From positions 26,069-82,087 of the forward strand of contig JAPLQT010000114.1 in NCBI GenBank assembly GCA_026399515.1: 56,019 nt of DNA. Reading direction: 5' to 3'. Each line of letters opens with the position of its first letter. The first letter of the stretch is position 1. The notes under the pieces were generated by a model. That model had not been told where the DNA came from and searched no databases. It saw nothing but the letters and a program-made list of their open reading frames with translations. The stretch comes from Pseudomonadota bacterium (GTDB lineage Bacteria; Pseudomonadota; Gammaproteobacteria; Burkholderiales; Rhodocyclaceae). Position numbers and translations under genes: made by a program. Of this stretch, positions 37,994 to 45,725 are shown piece after piece.

Positions 37994-38614
37994 TCAACAA
38001 CCTGTAGTAGTCACCACGGAAATTTGTGCCGGGATTATGGGTGAAAGCGCCTGGGTATAGACGAATTGACAATTCGCCATATCGGGCGCTCCCTGCCCCT
38101 GGAATACGGTGTCCGGTCCCGATACGCTGACTTCGTAGCCTTCTTTCTGAAGAACCTCTTTGCTCACGTTGAATATTGAGGACAAGCCTGCCGCTGCGAC
38201 GATGCCGGGATTACCCTGAGCAGGGATATCCGTAGTCATCGCATAGCCGTATATGGTTGCTATCAAGCCGTGTTCAGAACAGACCGAGCCGGGAGCGGTT
38301 GAGTTTTGCTGGGGGTTGCTTGTTCCGGATTTGGCGGCGAGCTGGGACAAGGTAATACCGCCTGGCCGGTTGTCGGCAAACCCGCCGCCCGCGCAAGGGA
38401 ACGGGTCGGGAACGCTGTTCTTGGCGATGAGCGCCATATGCACCAGCGTCGAGGCCACGCTGACGGCGCCTCGCGCGGAATACAGCTTGGCGACGCGCGC
38501 ATCGCGCTGCATCGCGATGAAGCGCGGTGCGGCCACAGCAGCGAGGGTGCCGATAATGGTGATGACGATCCCCAGTTCGATGAGGGTGAAGCCGGCCTGC
38601 TTAACAACCTTCAT
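37994..38614 (-). CDS. MshB-like type IV pseudopilin
   Basis: This 206-residue prepilin has a seven-residue leader and the processing site QAGFTLIELGIVITIIGTLA. The continuing helix AAVAAPRFIAMQRDARVAKL resembles MshA/MshB. The body is longer than a major pilin and has four cysteines (PFPCAGG, SVCSEHG, ANCQFVY, TTTGC). That fits a minor pilin such as MshB. It lies between mshG (upstream in transcription order after a 125-bp gap) and membrane protein B. The name MshB is by analogy of position, so the gene symbol is left open. Confidence 0.75.
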   Translation of the reverse strand: MKVVKQAGFTLIELGIVITIIGTLAAVAAPRFIAMQRDARVAKLYSARGAVSVASTLVHMALIAKNSVPDPFPCAGGGFADNRPGGITLSQLAAKSGTSNPQQNSTAPGSVCSEHGLIATIYGYAMTTDIPAQGNPGIVAAAGLSSIFNVSKEVLQKEGYEVSVSGPDTVFQGQGAPDMANCQFVYTQALSPIIPAQISVVTTTGC

Positions 38615-38739
38615 GTTCTTGGCTACCGCCGTCAGTGTGGATATCGTTTTTCATTTTATTGATCGCAAATGGGTGCAAATGCATGATGGGTGGTCAATCT
38701 ACCCCTTTCTTGCGGCTTTTGACAAGTCAATAATTCCAA

Positions 38740-40002
38740 TTACTTCTTGAGTTCCCCTGCCGCGTGAGTGGCCGCCTTGCCGAGGTCCCAGATCGGCAGG
38801 AAGATGCCCAGAGCGAGGACCATCACGACGGCACCCAGCATCACGATGAGGATAGGCTCGATCTTCTGCGACAGCGTCTTGAGTTCGTATTCAACCTCGT
38901 TCTGGTACATGCCGCCAACCTCTTCCAGCATTTCTTCGAGCGCGCCTGATTCCTCGCCGACGGCGATCATCTGCATCACCACCGGGGTAAATACGCCGGC
39001 TTTGCCCACGACGCGCAATACGCTCTCGCCACGCTCGACGCCCTCGCGCATTTCCTCCACCTTCTTTGCGATGAAATCGTTATCCACAGTCTGCGCCACC
39101 GTGGTCAGCGCCTGGATGATAGGCACGCCGCTGCGCATGGCCAGGGCAAAACTACGCGAAAAACGGGCCAAGGTGGCCTTGCGGATGATTTGTCCGGCAA
39201 TCGGGATATTCAGCTTGACCTCGTCCCACTTCAAGCGGCCTGCCTTGGTGCCGACCCATTGGCGAAAGGAGAATATCGCCGTGCCCATCCCGCCCAGCAA
39301 TAGGTACCAGTAGCTCACCATGAAATTCGAGAATCCGAGGAGGATGCGCGTCATCAGCGGCAGTTCGGTATTGAAGCTGGCGAAAACTTTGGCAAATGCC
39401 GGGATCACGAAGATATTGATGACGAACAAGGCGATCACCATCGCGATGACGACGAAGGTGGGGTAACGCAGCGCCGAACTCACCTGCTGCTTCATGAAGC
39501 GCTCGAACTCCATATGGTCGAACAGGCGGATGAAGACTTCCTCCAGCCGTCCCGTCATTTCACCGACCCGCACCATCGAGAGGTAAAAAGCCGTGAAGAC
39601 TGTCGGATGTCTCGCCAGCGCGACGGAGAACTCGCGGCCTGAATCCAGGCCCTCGCGCACATCCTGAATGACTTCCTTCATCGCCGGATTGATGGCTGAT
39701 TCCTGCAGGCCGGCCAGGGCGCGCATGATGGGCACGCCGGACTTGAGCAAGGTGTAGATCTGCCGGGTAAACATCAGCACGTCCTGGTGCAGGACCTTGG
39801 GCTTGAAAAACTCGAAAGAGACGGAGCTTCCTGCGGATGAGGCAGCCTTGGCGCCGGCGACAGCAGCAGCCGGATTGATGCTGAGCGGGATGATGCCGCG
39901 GCTCGCCAGAGCGTCGGCGACCGCGGCCGAGTTCAAGCCTTCCAGAACGCCCTGGGTCATCTGCCCGCCGGCGTCCCGGCCGCGATAGGCAAAATTCGGC
40001 AT
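38740..40002 (-). CDS. mshG: MSHA inner-membrane platform protein MshG
   Basis: This 420-residue GspF/PilC-family protein has two repeated GspF domains, each with the pattern FTRQIYTLLKSGVPIMRALA and FSRSFALAMRSGVPIIQALT. Three hydrophobic helices lie at about 175-200, 225-245 and 380-405 (IVMLGAVVMVLALGIFLPIW). The platform couples the assembly ATPase to pilin insertion. The N-terminal MPNFAYRGRDAGGQMTQGVL is standard. It follows mshE by 9 nt and is clearly cotranscribed with it. The length is normal. Confidence 0.94.
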   Translation of the reverse strand: MPNFAYRGRDAGGQMTQGVLEGLNSAAVADALASRGIIPLSINPAAAVAGAKAASSAGSSVSFEFFKPKVLHQDVLMFTRQIYTLLKSGVPIMRALAGLQESAINPAMKEVIQDVREGLDSGREFSVALARHPTVFTAFYLSMVRVGEMTGRLEEVFIRLFDHMEFERFMKQQVSSALRYPTFVVIAMVIALFVINIFVIPAFAKVFASFNTELPLMTRILLGFSNFMVSYWYLLLGGMGTAIFSFRQWVGTKAGRLKWDEVKLNIPIAGQIIRKATLARFSRSFALAMRSGVPIIQALTTVAQTVDNDFIAKKVEEMREGVERGESVLRVVGKAGVFTPVVMQMIAVGEESGALEEMLEEVGGMYQNEVEYELKTLSQKIEPILIVMLGAVVMVLALGIFLPIWDLGKAATHAAGELKK

Positions 40003-40011
40003 CAGCCCCTA

Positions 40012-41718
40012 CTACTCTTCCAGCTGCGAACTGATGCGCATCGCTTCGTCGACGCTGGTGCCGCCGGCCAGCACCAGGTTGACCGCATCTCGGCGCAAGG
40101 TGTTGCCCGCCATTTGTTCGCGCGCGATTTTCATGAATTCACGCGGATCGCCGTGGTTGGTGACTTCGACCAGGGTATTGGTCATTTCCAGATATTCATA
40201 AACGCCCCGTCGCCCGGTGTATCCCGTGTTGTTGCAATGTGAACAGCCACGTCCTTTCTTATAGACATGCGCATCCACCTGATCGCCGAGTTCGTAGCGC
40301 AGCCATTCGTGCTCATGCGGCGGCAGCTCGTAGGGCTCGTTGCAGTTCTCGCAATTCACCCGAACCAGGCGTTGCGCCAGCACCAGTTGCAGCGAGAGGG
40401 CCACCATGTAAGGCGGCACGCCCATGTCGAGGAGGCGGATCGGCGTCGACAAGGCGTCGTTGGTGTGCAGGGTGGAGAGCACCATGTGGCCGGTCATGGA
40501 AGCACGCAAGCCGATTTCCGCAGTGATCTGGTCGCGCATTTCGCCGACCAGGATGATGTCCGGATCCTGGCGCAATGCGGAGCGCAGCACTTTTTCAAAA
40601 GTGAGGTCGATTTTTTCGTGCACCTGCACTTGGTTGATGCCGGGCAAGCGATATTCGACCGGGTCTTCGACGGTGATGACTTTTCTTTCCGGCGTATTCA
40701 GTTCCGACAGCGCGGCGTACAGCGTGGTGGTCTTGCCGGAACCGGTCGGGCCGGTCACCAGCACCATGCCGCTGGGGCGGTGGATGGCGTGGCGCAGGCG
40801 TTCCAGAACTTTCGGCGGCATTTTCATCTTGTCCAGGCCGAGGATGCCGCTGCTCTGGTTGAGCAGGCGCATTACCACCGATTCACCGTATTGCGTCGGC
40901 ATGCTGGAGATACGCACGTCCACTTCGAAGTTGCGCAGCTTGATGTTGAATCGGCCGTCCTGGGGCAGGCGCTTCTCAGAAATGTCCAGGCCGGAGATCA
41001 ATTTCAGGCGCAGCACCAATGCCGTCGACACCTTGCTGTCGGCCTCGGTCTGGATGCGCAGCACGCCGTCGATACGAAAGCGGATGATCAGGCTCTTTTC
41101 CTGGGGCTCGATGTGGATGTCCGAGGCGCGCAACTTGATGGCTTCTTCAAATACCGTGTTGAGCAGCTTGACGACCGGTGCGTCCTCGGCGCCGGTGGTG
41201 AGTCCGAGCAGGTTGCCGAAGTCACTCGGGACATCGGACATGTCCTCGGTCAATTCCTTGGCCAGGCCGGTGATTTCCTCGGTGCGGGTATACACCCGGT
41301 CGATCAGGGAAAGCAACTGGCTTTCCATCACCACTGCGACGAAGATTTCGCGGCGCACGATGCGAGCCACTTCGTCGTAGGCGGTGAGATCGGTGGGGTC
41401 GGCGAAACCGACAATCAGCATTTCATTGTCCATATCGAGCACGATGGCGCGATACCGGCGTGCCTGGGATTCGGGCAGGAGCTTGATGAGTTGCGGCTTG
41501 ACGTCGAAGGTCTTGAGGTCGATGAACGGCGCCTGCAGCTGGCGCGCCAAGGCCTTGGCGATGCTTTCTTCGGTAACGTAGCCGCTTTCAACGAAGACTC
41601 GACCGAGCTTGCGGCCGCTGCGCGCCTGCTCCGCCAGCGCCAGCTTGAGCTGCTCGGCAGTGAGTAAGCCCTGGTTTATCAGCAAGTCGCCGAGGCGGAT
41701 TTTTTCCGGGCGCGCCAT
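40012..41718 (-). CDS. mshE: MSHA assembly ATPase MshE with c-di-GMP-binding domain
   Basis: This 568-residue GspE/PilB-type ATPase powers pilus extension. The N-terminal MshEN domain carries the two characteristic motifs RLGDLLINQGLLTAEQLKLA and KLGRVFVESGYVTEESIAKA. In MshE these bind cyclic di-GMP, so pilus extension is probably second-messenger controlled. Walker A is GPTGSGKTTTLYAAL, the Asp box VEDPVEYRLPGI and Walker B ILVGEMRDQ; the zinc tetracysteine is CENCNEPYE...GRGCSHCNNTGYTGRR. The gene starts the mshE-mshG run on the minus strand. A MITE-like element lies only 21 bp upstream of the start codon, so it may carry or disturb the promoter. Confidence 0.95.
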   Translation of the reverse strand: MARPEKIRLGDLLINQGLLTAEQLKLALAEQARSGRKLGRVFVESGYVTEESIAKALARQLQAPFIDLKTFDVKPQLIKLLPESQARRYRAIVLDMDNEMLIVGFADPTDLTAYDEVARIVRREIFVAVVMESQLLSLIDRVYTRTEEITGLAKELTEDMSDVPSDFGNLLGLTTGAEDAPVVKLLNTVFEEAIKLRASDIHIEPQEKSLIIRFRIDGVLRIQTEADSKVSTALVLRLKLISGLDISEKRLPQDGRFNIKLRNFEVDVRISSMPTQYGESVVMRLLNQSSGILGLDKMKMPPKVLERLRHAIHRPSGMVLVTGPTGSGKTTTLYAALSELNTPERKVITVEDPVEYRLPGINQVQVHEKIDLTFEKVLRSALRQDPDIILVGEMRDQITAEIGLRASMTGHMVLSTLHTNDALSTPIRLLDMGVPPYMVALSLQLVLAQRLVRVNCENCNEPYELPPHEHEWLRYELGDQVDAHVYKKGRGCSHCNNTGYTGRRGVYEYLEMTNTLVEVTNHGDPREFMKIAREQMAGNTLRRDAVNLVLAGGTSVDEAMRISSQLEE

Positions 41719-41739
41719 TCGAATCTCCAGTAGTATTAA

Positions 41740-42005
41740 GAGCCTATTTCAGCAGGGAGAGCGGCATGCGCCGAGACGAATTGGAATGCGATGCAAGGCG
41801 CGGCGACGAAGCGATGCTAGATGCCTCGTTAGGAGCCGCAACGCCGCTGCGCGCCCAATCCGTCCGGCCCTTCGGGTTGCAGCCAAATGCGGCGCTCGCT
41901 TTGTCACGGCCCTTGGCAAGGGGGTTACCCTTGCCGGCGGCCCGTTTCGCGCGATCATCCGCATTTGGCTGCAACGCATACCACTCTCCCTACTGAAATA
42001 GGCTC
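41740..42005. mobile_element. MITE-like element, 266 bp
   Basis: Terminal inverted repeats of about 31 bp (GAGCCTATTTCAGCAGGGAG at the left; the right end is its complement with three mismatches over the full length) enclose the element. It is flanked on both sides by TAA, which looks like a 3-bp target duplication. A second inverted repeat (TTGCAGCCAAATGCGG near 41874-41890 and its complement near 41959-41974) and a GGCAAGGG/CCCTTGCC hairpin lie inside. The open frames within it show no protein character. It separates mshE and trmL, which diverge. Confidence 0.75.
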
Positions 42006-42066
42006 TAAGTCGATTCTACTTGAAGCTCAAGTCGATCTCGCCCGCATAAAGCGTATTTTTCCCCGC

Positions 42067-42531
42067 ATGTTCGACATCGTTCTCTATCAACCCGAAATTC
42101 CGCCCAACACCGGCAATGTCATCCGGCTGTGCGCCAATGTCGGCGCGCGCCTGCATCTTGTCAAACCGCTCGGCTTCGATCTCAGTGCAGCGCAACTGCG
42201 GCGTGCCGGCATGGATTACGCGGAACTTGCCGAAGTATGCCAGCATGACAACTGGGCCGCGTGCCTGGAGTTGCTCGGTCACCGGCGCCGGTTCGCATTG
42301 ACGACCAAGGGCAAGACAGGACACGCGTCGCCGCAATATGCACACGACGATGTTTTCGTCTTCGGTCCCGAGTCGCGCGGCCTGCCCGCCGAGATCCTTG
42401 CCGAAATCCCGGCGGATCGCCGCATTCGGCTGCCCATGCGGCCAGGCTGCCGCAGCCTCAATCTTTCCAACAGCGTGGCGGTAGTGGCCTACGAAGCCTG
42501 GCGGCAACTGGGTTTCGAAGGTGGCACGTAG
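42067..42531 (+). CDS. trmL: tRNA (cytidine/uridine-2'-O-)-methyltransferase TrmL
   Basis: This 154-residue SPOUT methyltransferase modifies the wobble base of tRNA-Leu isoacceptors. It begins MFDIVLYQPEIPPNTGNVIR, the invariant TrmL opening. The SAM-binding knot has FVFGPESRGLP, IRLPMRPGCRSLNLSNSVAV and YEAWRQLGF. The longer open frame upstream runs into the MITE-like element, so ATG 42067 is the start. Only 61 bp lie between the MITE end and this ATG; the promoter may be provided by the element. Confidence 0.95.
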   Translation: MFDIVLYQPEIPPNTGNVIRLCANVGARLHLVKPLGFDLSAAQLRRAGMDYAELAEVCQHDNWAACLELLGHRRRFALTTKGKTGHASPQYAHDDVFVFGPESRGLPAEILAEIPADRRIRLPMRPGCRSLNLSNSVAVVAYEAWRQLGFEGGT

Positions 42532-42535
42532 CAGC

Positions 42536-42640
42536 AATTTCGATTTCAAATCAAGCGTGACGCGAAGACGAGCCGAAGACAGTGTCAGTTACACGGCGAG
42601 GCGAAGTCGACAAAGTCATGTTTGATTTGAAATCGAAATT
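42536..42640. repeat. 105-bp inverted-repeat element
   Basis: A perfect 19-bp inverted repeat (AATTTCGATTTCAAATCAA and its complement) forms the ends. The core is GC-rich with GAAGACGAGCCGAAGACAGT. The element fills almost the entire gap between convergent trmL and gpsA, its right end overlapping the gpsA stop codon. It may be a non-autonomous mobile repeat that doubles as a bidirectional terminator. Confidence 0.7.
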
Positions 42641-43625
42641 ATTCTTCTTTCGGGTCGCGGCGCATCAGTTCGCTGACTGCTTCCGCCGCGGTGTTGCGGC
42701 CGTCGAGGACGGCGCAGACCGCCTGGGTGATCGGCATGTCGATATCCAGCGCCGCCGCACGTTGTGCGACTTCCCGCGCGCTCAGCACGCCCTCGGCGAC
42801 ATGTCCCAACTCGCGAGTTATGGCGTCCAGCGGCCGGCCTTTGGCCAGCGCCAGGCCGACGCTGCGGTTGCGCGAGAGATCGCCGGTGCAGGTCAGGATC
42901 AGGTCGCCCATGCCGGCCAGGCCCATCAGGGTTTCGCGGCGCGCGCCGAGAGCCAGGCCGAAACGCACGATTTCCGCCAGGCCCCGGGTGATCAGCGCGG
43001 CGCGGGCGTTGAGGCCGAGGCCCAGTCCGTCGGAGATGCCGGTGGCAATCGCCAGGACATTTTTTACCGCTCCGCCGACCTCCGCACCAACGACATCGTT
43101 TCCGGTATAGATGCGCAAATGCGGGCTGGATAGAGCCTGCGCGGTGGTGCGGGCAAAACCGGCATCTGCCGAAGCGAGCGTGATGGCCGTGGGCAGGCCG
43201 CGCGCCACTTCCTCGGCAAAACTCGGCCCGGTCAACACGCCATGCGCGGGCGCTGAACTCGTCATCTCCTCTCCGGCAACCTGGTGCGGAAGCAGGCCGC
43301 TGCCCGCTTCCAGTCCCTTGCAAACCCAGACAAAGGGTAGATCCGGGGCCGCCTGGCTCAGCTTGCGCAGGGTGGTACGCAACTCGGCCACCGGCGCGGC
43401 AACCACCGCCAAGTCTGCCCCGCGAACCGATTCGGCAAAATCGGCGGCTAGCGTCAGCGCTTGCGGGAAGGGTCGGCCGGGCAAATAGCTCTGGTTCTCG
43501 CGTGCCGCTTGCAGCGCCGCATACAAGCCCGCTTCATGCACCCACAGCGTCACCGCATGGGCGCGCGCAAAGGTGATGGCCAGCGCGGTGCCCCAGGCGC
43601 CGGCGCCGAGGACGGCAATCTTCAA
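42639..43625 (-). CDS. gpsA: Glycerol-3-phosphate dehydrogenase [NAD(P)+]
   Basis: This 328-residue enzyme makes sn-glycerol 3-phosphate for phospholipid synthesis. It starts KIAVLGAGAWGTALAITFAR, the Rossmann glycine motif. Other motifs are WVCKGLEAGSGLLPH, VLTGPSFAEEVARGLPTAIT and NVLAIATGISDGLGLGLNAR with the catalytic Lys before it. The start codon is TTG (43623-43625), as no ATG gives the full N-terminus; GGGGAC lies upstream. The gap to the upstream SH3 gene is 3 nt. The operon grxC-secB-SH3-gpsA is common in betaproteobacteria. Confidence 0.96.
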   Translation of the reverse strand: MKIAVLGAGAWGTALAITFARAHAVTLWVHEAGLYAALQAARENQSYLPGRPFPQALTLAADFAESVRGADLAVVAAPVAELRTTLRKLSQAAPDLPFVWVCKGLEAGSGLLPHQVAGEEMTSSAPAHGVLTGPSFAEEVARGLPTAITLASADAGFARTTAQALSSPHLRIYTGNDVVGAEVGGAVKNVLAIATGISDGLGLGLNARAALITRGLAEIVRFGLALGARRETLMGLAGMGDLILTCTGDLSRNRSVGLALAKGRPLDAITRELGHVAEGVLSAREVAQRAAALDIDMPITQAVCAVLDGRNTAAEAVSELMRRDPKEE

Positions 43626-43628
43626 GGC

Positions 43629-44078
43629 CTACAGTCCCCAGACCTGGTTGGCGCGGACGAAGCCGCTCTGGCCGTCGCGATGCCGGATTTTGACCCAGCC
43701 CGCCTCAGCGACTTCGACCAGTTCCAACACCACGTCCTTCTCCGCCTCGAACACCGGCGCGGCATTCGCATCGGGTTGGGAACGCACCTGGACGCGCGGC
43801 ACCGTCACCTGCAGGGTGCGCTTGGGCGAAAGCTGGCGCTTTTCCACCCAGGCGATGCCGCCGGCGGCGTCGCGCACCTTGTACCAGCTCTCCAGCGCCA
43901 CCACCACCGCGACCGGCGTATGGAGGGCGATGACGAACTGGGGTGCGGCTTTCTGCGACGGGGCGTCGTACATCACTGCGGCCTCGGCCAGCGAAAGGTA
44001 ATCGAGCGCTGCCGCTGGCAGCGGCAGCACCGACAGCGTCGCTAACGCCGCATATGATAGCTTCGTCAGCGCGCTCAC
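43629..44078 (-). CDS. Exported protein with SH3-like domain
   Basis: This 149-residue protein has a signal peptide (about 1-24, ending LPAAALDYL). The body has bacterial SH3 features in two copies: AEAAVMYDAPSQKA...ESWYKVRDAAGGIAWVEKRQ, then RVQVRSQPDANAAPVFEAEK with GWVKIRHRDGQSGFVRANQV. Such domains bind peptidoglycan or peptides in the periplasm. The start is GTG, overlapping the secB stop by 4 nt. Its presence between secB and gpsA is conserved in betaproteobacteria, but the function is not established. Confidence 0.85.
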   Translation of the reverse strand: MSALTKLSYAALATLSVLPLPAAALDYLSLAEAAVMYDAPSQKAAPQFVIALHTPVAVVVALESWYKVRDAAGGIAWVEKRQLSPKRTLQVTVPRVQVRSQPDANAAPVFEAEKDVVLELVEVAEAGWVKIRHRDGQSGFVRANQVWGL

Positions 44079-44542
44079 TGGATCGGGATTTCGCCGGACG
44101 GGTGGGTCTGCTGCTGCTGATCCATCAAGCGCTGCTGGTAGATCGCGTCACAATTCACCGGTGCCAGCAACATCGGCGGGAAGCCGGCGCGATTGACAAG
44201 ATTGGAGATGGTTTCGCGGGCGTAAGGAAAGAGAATGTTGGGGCAGGCCACCGAGAGTATCGGTTCGATGTCCTGCTCCGGAATGTTCTGCACCTGAAAT
44301 ATCCCGGCTTGGCCGGCTTCGACCAGGAACAGGGTCTTCTCGCCGATCTTGGCGGTCACCGTGACCGTCAGCACCACCTGGTACATGCCTTCGTCGATGC
44401 TGCTTCCCTCGCTGTGCAATTGCACCTCGATCTCCGGTGTTTCGCGCTCCAGGAATGCTTGCGGGGCATGCGGGATCTCCAGGGAGAGATCCTTGGTGTA
44501 GATTTTTTCGATGCTGAAAACCGGGGCTTGCTGTTCGCTCAT
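44075..44542 (-). CDS. secB: Protein-export chaperone SecB
   Basis: This 155-residue chaperone keeps preproteins unfolded and delivers them to SecA. Motifs are FSIEKIYTKDLSLEIPHAPQ, VVLTVTVTAKIGEKTLFLVE, QAGIFQVQNIPEQDIEPIL and CPNILFPYARETISNLVNRA followed by GFPPMLLAPVN. Size and sequence are standard. It sits 40 bp after grxC and overlaps the SH3 gene by 4 nt. Confidence 0.97.
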   Translation of the reverse strand: MSEQQAPVFSIEKIYTKDLSLEIPHAPQAFLERETPEIEVQLHSEGSSIDEGMYQVVLTVTVTAKIGEKTLFLVEAGQAGIFQVQNIPEQDIEPILSVACPNILFPYARETISNLVNRAGFPPMLLAPVNCDAIYQQRLMDQQQQTHPSGEIPIQ

Positions 44543-44582
44543 GTGATGGCCTATCTGGATTGATGGATGGTGAAACCTTGCA

Positions 44583-44846
44583 TTATGCGCCAGTCAGCAG
44601 CTTGTCCAGCCCCTGCTCATGCTCTAGCGCGGCCAGATCGTCATAGCCGCCGACATAGGTGTCGCCTATGTAAATCTGCGGCACGGTACGGCGGCCGGTG
44701 CGCGTCATCATTTCTTCGCGCCGTTCCGGTTCGAGATCGACACGGATTTTTTCGATGCTATCGACGCCCTTGCGCTTGAGCAGTTGCTCGGCGCGGACGC
44801 AGTATGGGCAGACGGCGGTGCTGTACATCAGAACTTTGGCGGTCAT
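44583..44846 (-). CDS. grxC: Glutaredoxin 3
   Basis: This 87-residue dithiol glutaredoxin has the active site VCPYCVRAEQLL, the glutathione-binding RRTVPQIYIGDTYVGGYDDL and the usual C-terminus. It reduces disulfides and mixed disulfides with glutathione. It lies 24 bp after a membrane-anchored rhodanese and before secB, in a thiol-handling operon. Confidence 0.96.
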   Translation of the reverse strand: MTAKVLMYSTAVCPYCVRAEQLLKRKGVDSIEKIRVDLEPERREEMMTRTGRRTVPQIYIGDTYVGGYDDLAALEHEQGLDKLLTGA

Positions 44847-44870
44847 GGCGCGGGACTTTCGGGGGACGGC

Positions 44871-45290
44871 TTACTTGGTGGTGGTGGGCAGGCCGGCTTC
44901 GCGCCATGCGGCGATCCCTCCCGCCAGATTGTAGACCTTCTCGAAACCATGTTTCTTCAAGGCGTTGCAGGCGGACGAAGAACGGTTGCCGGTCTGGCAA
45001 TTGACGATCAGGTGGCGGGTCTTGAATTTCTCGATTTCGTGTATCTGTTTTTCCAACTGGCTGATGGCGATATGACGGGAATTCGGGATATGTCCGGTTG
45101 ACCATTCGCTGGCTTCGCGCACGTCGATCACCAGCGCATCTTCCCGGTTCAACATCAAGGTTGCCTGCATCGGCGATACATGATTTCCGCCGCTGCTGTT
45201 GATGGTCTGCCAGATCAACATGGCGCCGCTGGTGACGGCGAGCATGACATACATCAGATTGCTTTGTACAAATTCCAAAATTTTCTCCAT
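44871..45290 (-). CDS. Membrane-anchored rhodanese-like protein
   Basis: This 139-residue protein starts MEKILEFVQSNLMYVMLAVT, with one N-terminal helix (about 10-28), followed by a rhodanese domain. The active-site loop is VNCQTGNRSSSACNALKKHG, with the catalytic Cys in a full six-residue loop, and VIDVREASEWSTGHIPNSRH is the CH2A motif. It probably handles sulfane sulfur at the membrane. The open frame extends far upstream through the ArsR and gpmA genes, but the sequence there is not coding in this frame. The gap to the ArsR stop is 8 nt. Confidence 0.92.
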   Translation of the reverse strand: MEKILEFVQSNLMYVMLAVTSGAMLIWQTINSSGGNHVSPMQATLMLNREDALVIDVREASEWSTGHIPNSRHIAISQLEKQIHEIEKFKTRHLIVNCQTGNRSSSACNALKKHGFEKVYNLAGGIAAWREAGLPTTTK

Positions 45291-45298
45291 CGTCGGTC

Positions 45299-45628
45299 TC
45301 AATATTTGCGCGTTGGGGTGGTACAGAAAACCTCGCGCATCAGCGCGATCAGCTGTAGCGTACGCGCGTCGGCAATGCGGTAATAGACCCGGTTGGCGTC
45401 CTTGCGAGTATTCAGCACCCCCTTGTCGCGCAGGATGGCCAGGTGCTGGGAAATATTGCTCTGCGAAGTTCCCACGGCTTCGACGATGTCCTGCACGCAG
45501 ACTTCCTGCCCCCCGACGACGCACAGGATCTTCAGGCGCAGCGGATGCGAAATCGCCTTGAGCGCACGCGCAGCGGTTTCGATGTGCTCTTGCTGATCGA
45601 TCAGGTCGAAGATGGCGGTGGTCGTCAT
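45299..45628 (-). CDS. ArsR-family regulator with persulfide-sensor-like cysteines
   Basis: This 109-residue winged-helix protein has the HTH VQDIVEAVGTSQSNISQHLA and wing KDANRVYYRIAD. Cysteines lie at positions 36, 44 and 102. Cys36 in RLKILC and Cys102 in LMREVFC are 66 apart. The persulfide-sensing pair in SqrR (41/107) and BigR (42/108) has the same spacing. No metal motif of the ArsR/CadC type (CxC) is seen. It precedes the rhodanese, glutaredoxin and secB genes, and an AT-rich near-palindrome lies just upstream. Persulfide sensing is an inference from cysteine spacing and context. Confidence 0.85.
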   Translation of the reverse strand: MTTTAIFDLIDQQEHIETAARALKAISHPLRLKILCVVGGQEVCVQDIVEAVGTSQSNISQHLAILRDKGVLNTRKDANRVYYRIADARTLQLIALMREVFCTTPTRKY

Positions 45629-45670
45629 AGGCAGTATCGGGCGAAGTGTCTAAGGGTCGAATTGGATTGC

Positions 45671-45690
45671 CGAATATTATAGAATACTTC
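45671..45690. promoter_or_regulatory. AT-rich near-palindrome between ArsR gene and gpmA
   Basis: CGAATATTATAGAATACTTC lies in the 97-bp divergent gap. It holds two GAATA half-elements in direct orientation and TATTAT, which could be a -10 for gpmA or the site bound by the neighbouring regulator. Confidence 0.4.
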
Positions 45691-45725
45691 TTTAAGTTCC
45701 TCAGCGCTAATCGGCGCCTACCATC

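Noticed and set aside
40267-41667. Plus-strand open frame of 466 codons opposite mshE
   Set aside because: It is antisense to the conserved ATPase core and has a His/Gln-rich shadow composition without a ribosome site.
41887-42066. N-terminal extension of trmL through the MITE-like element
   Set aside because: The extension is made of the element's inverted repeats, and the family begins at MFDIVLYQP.
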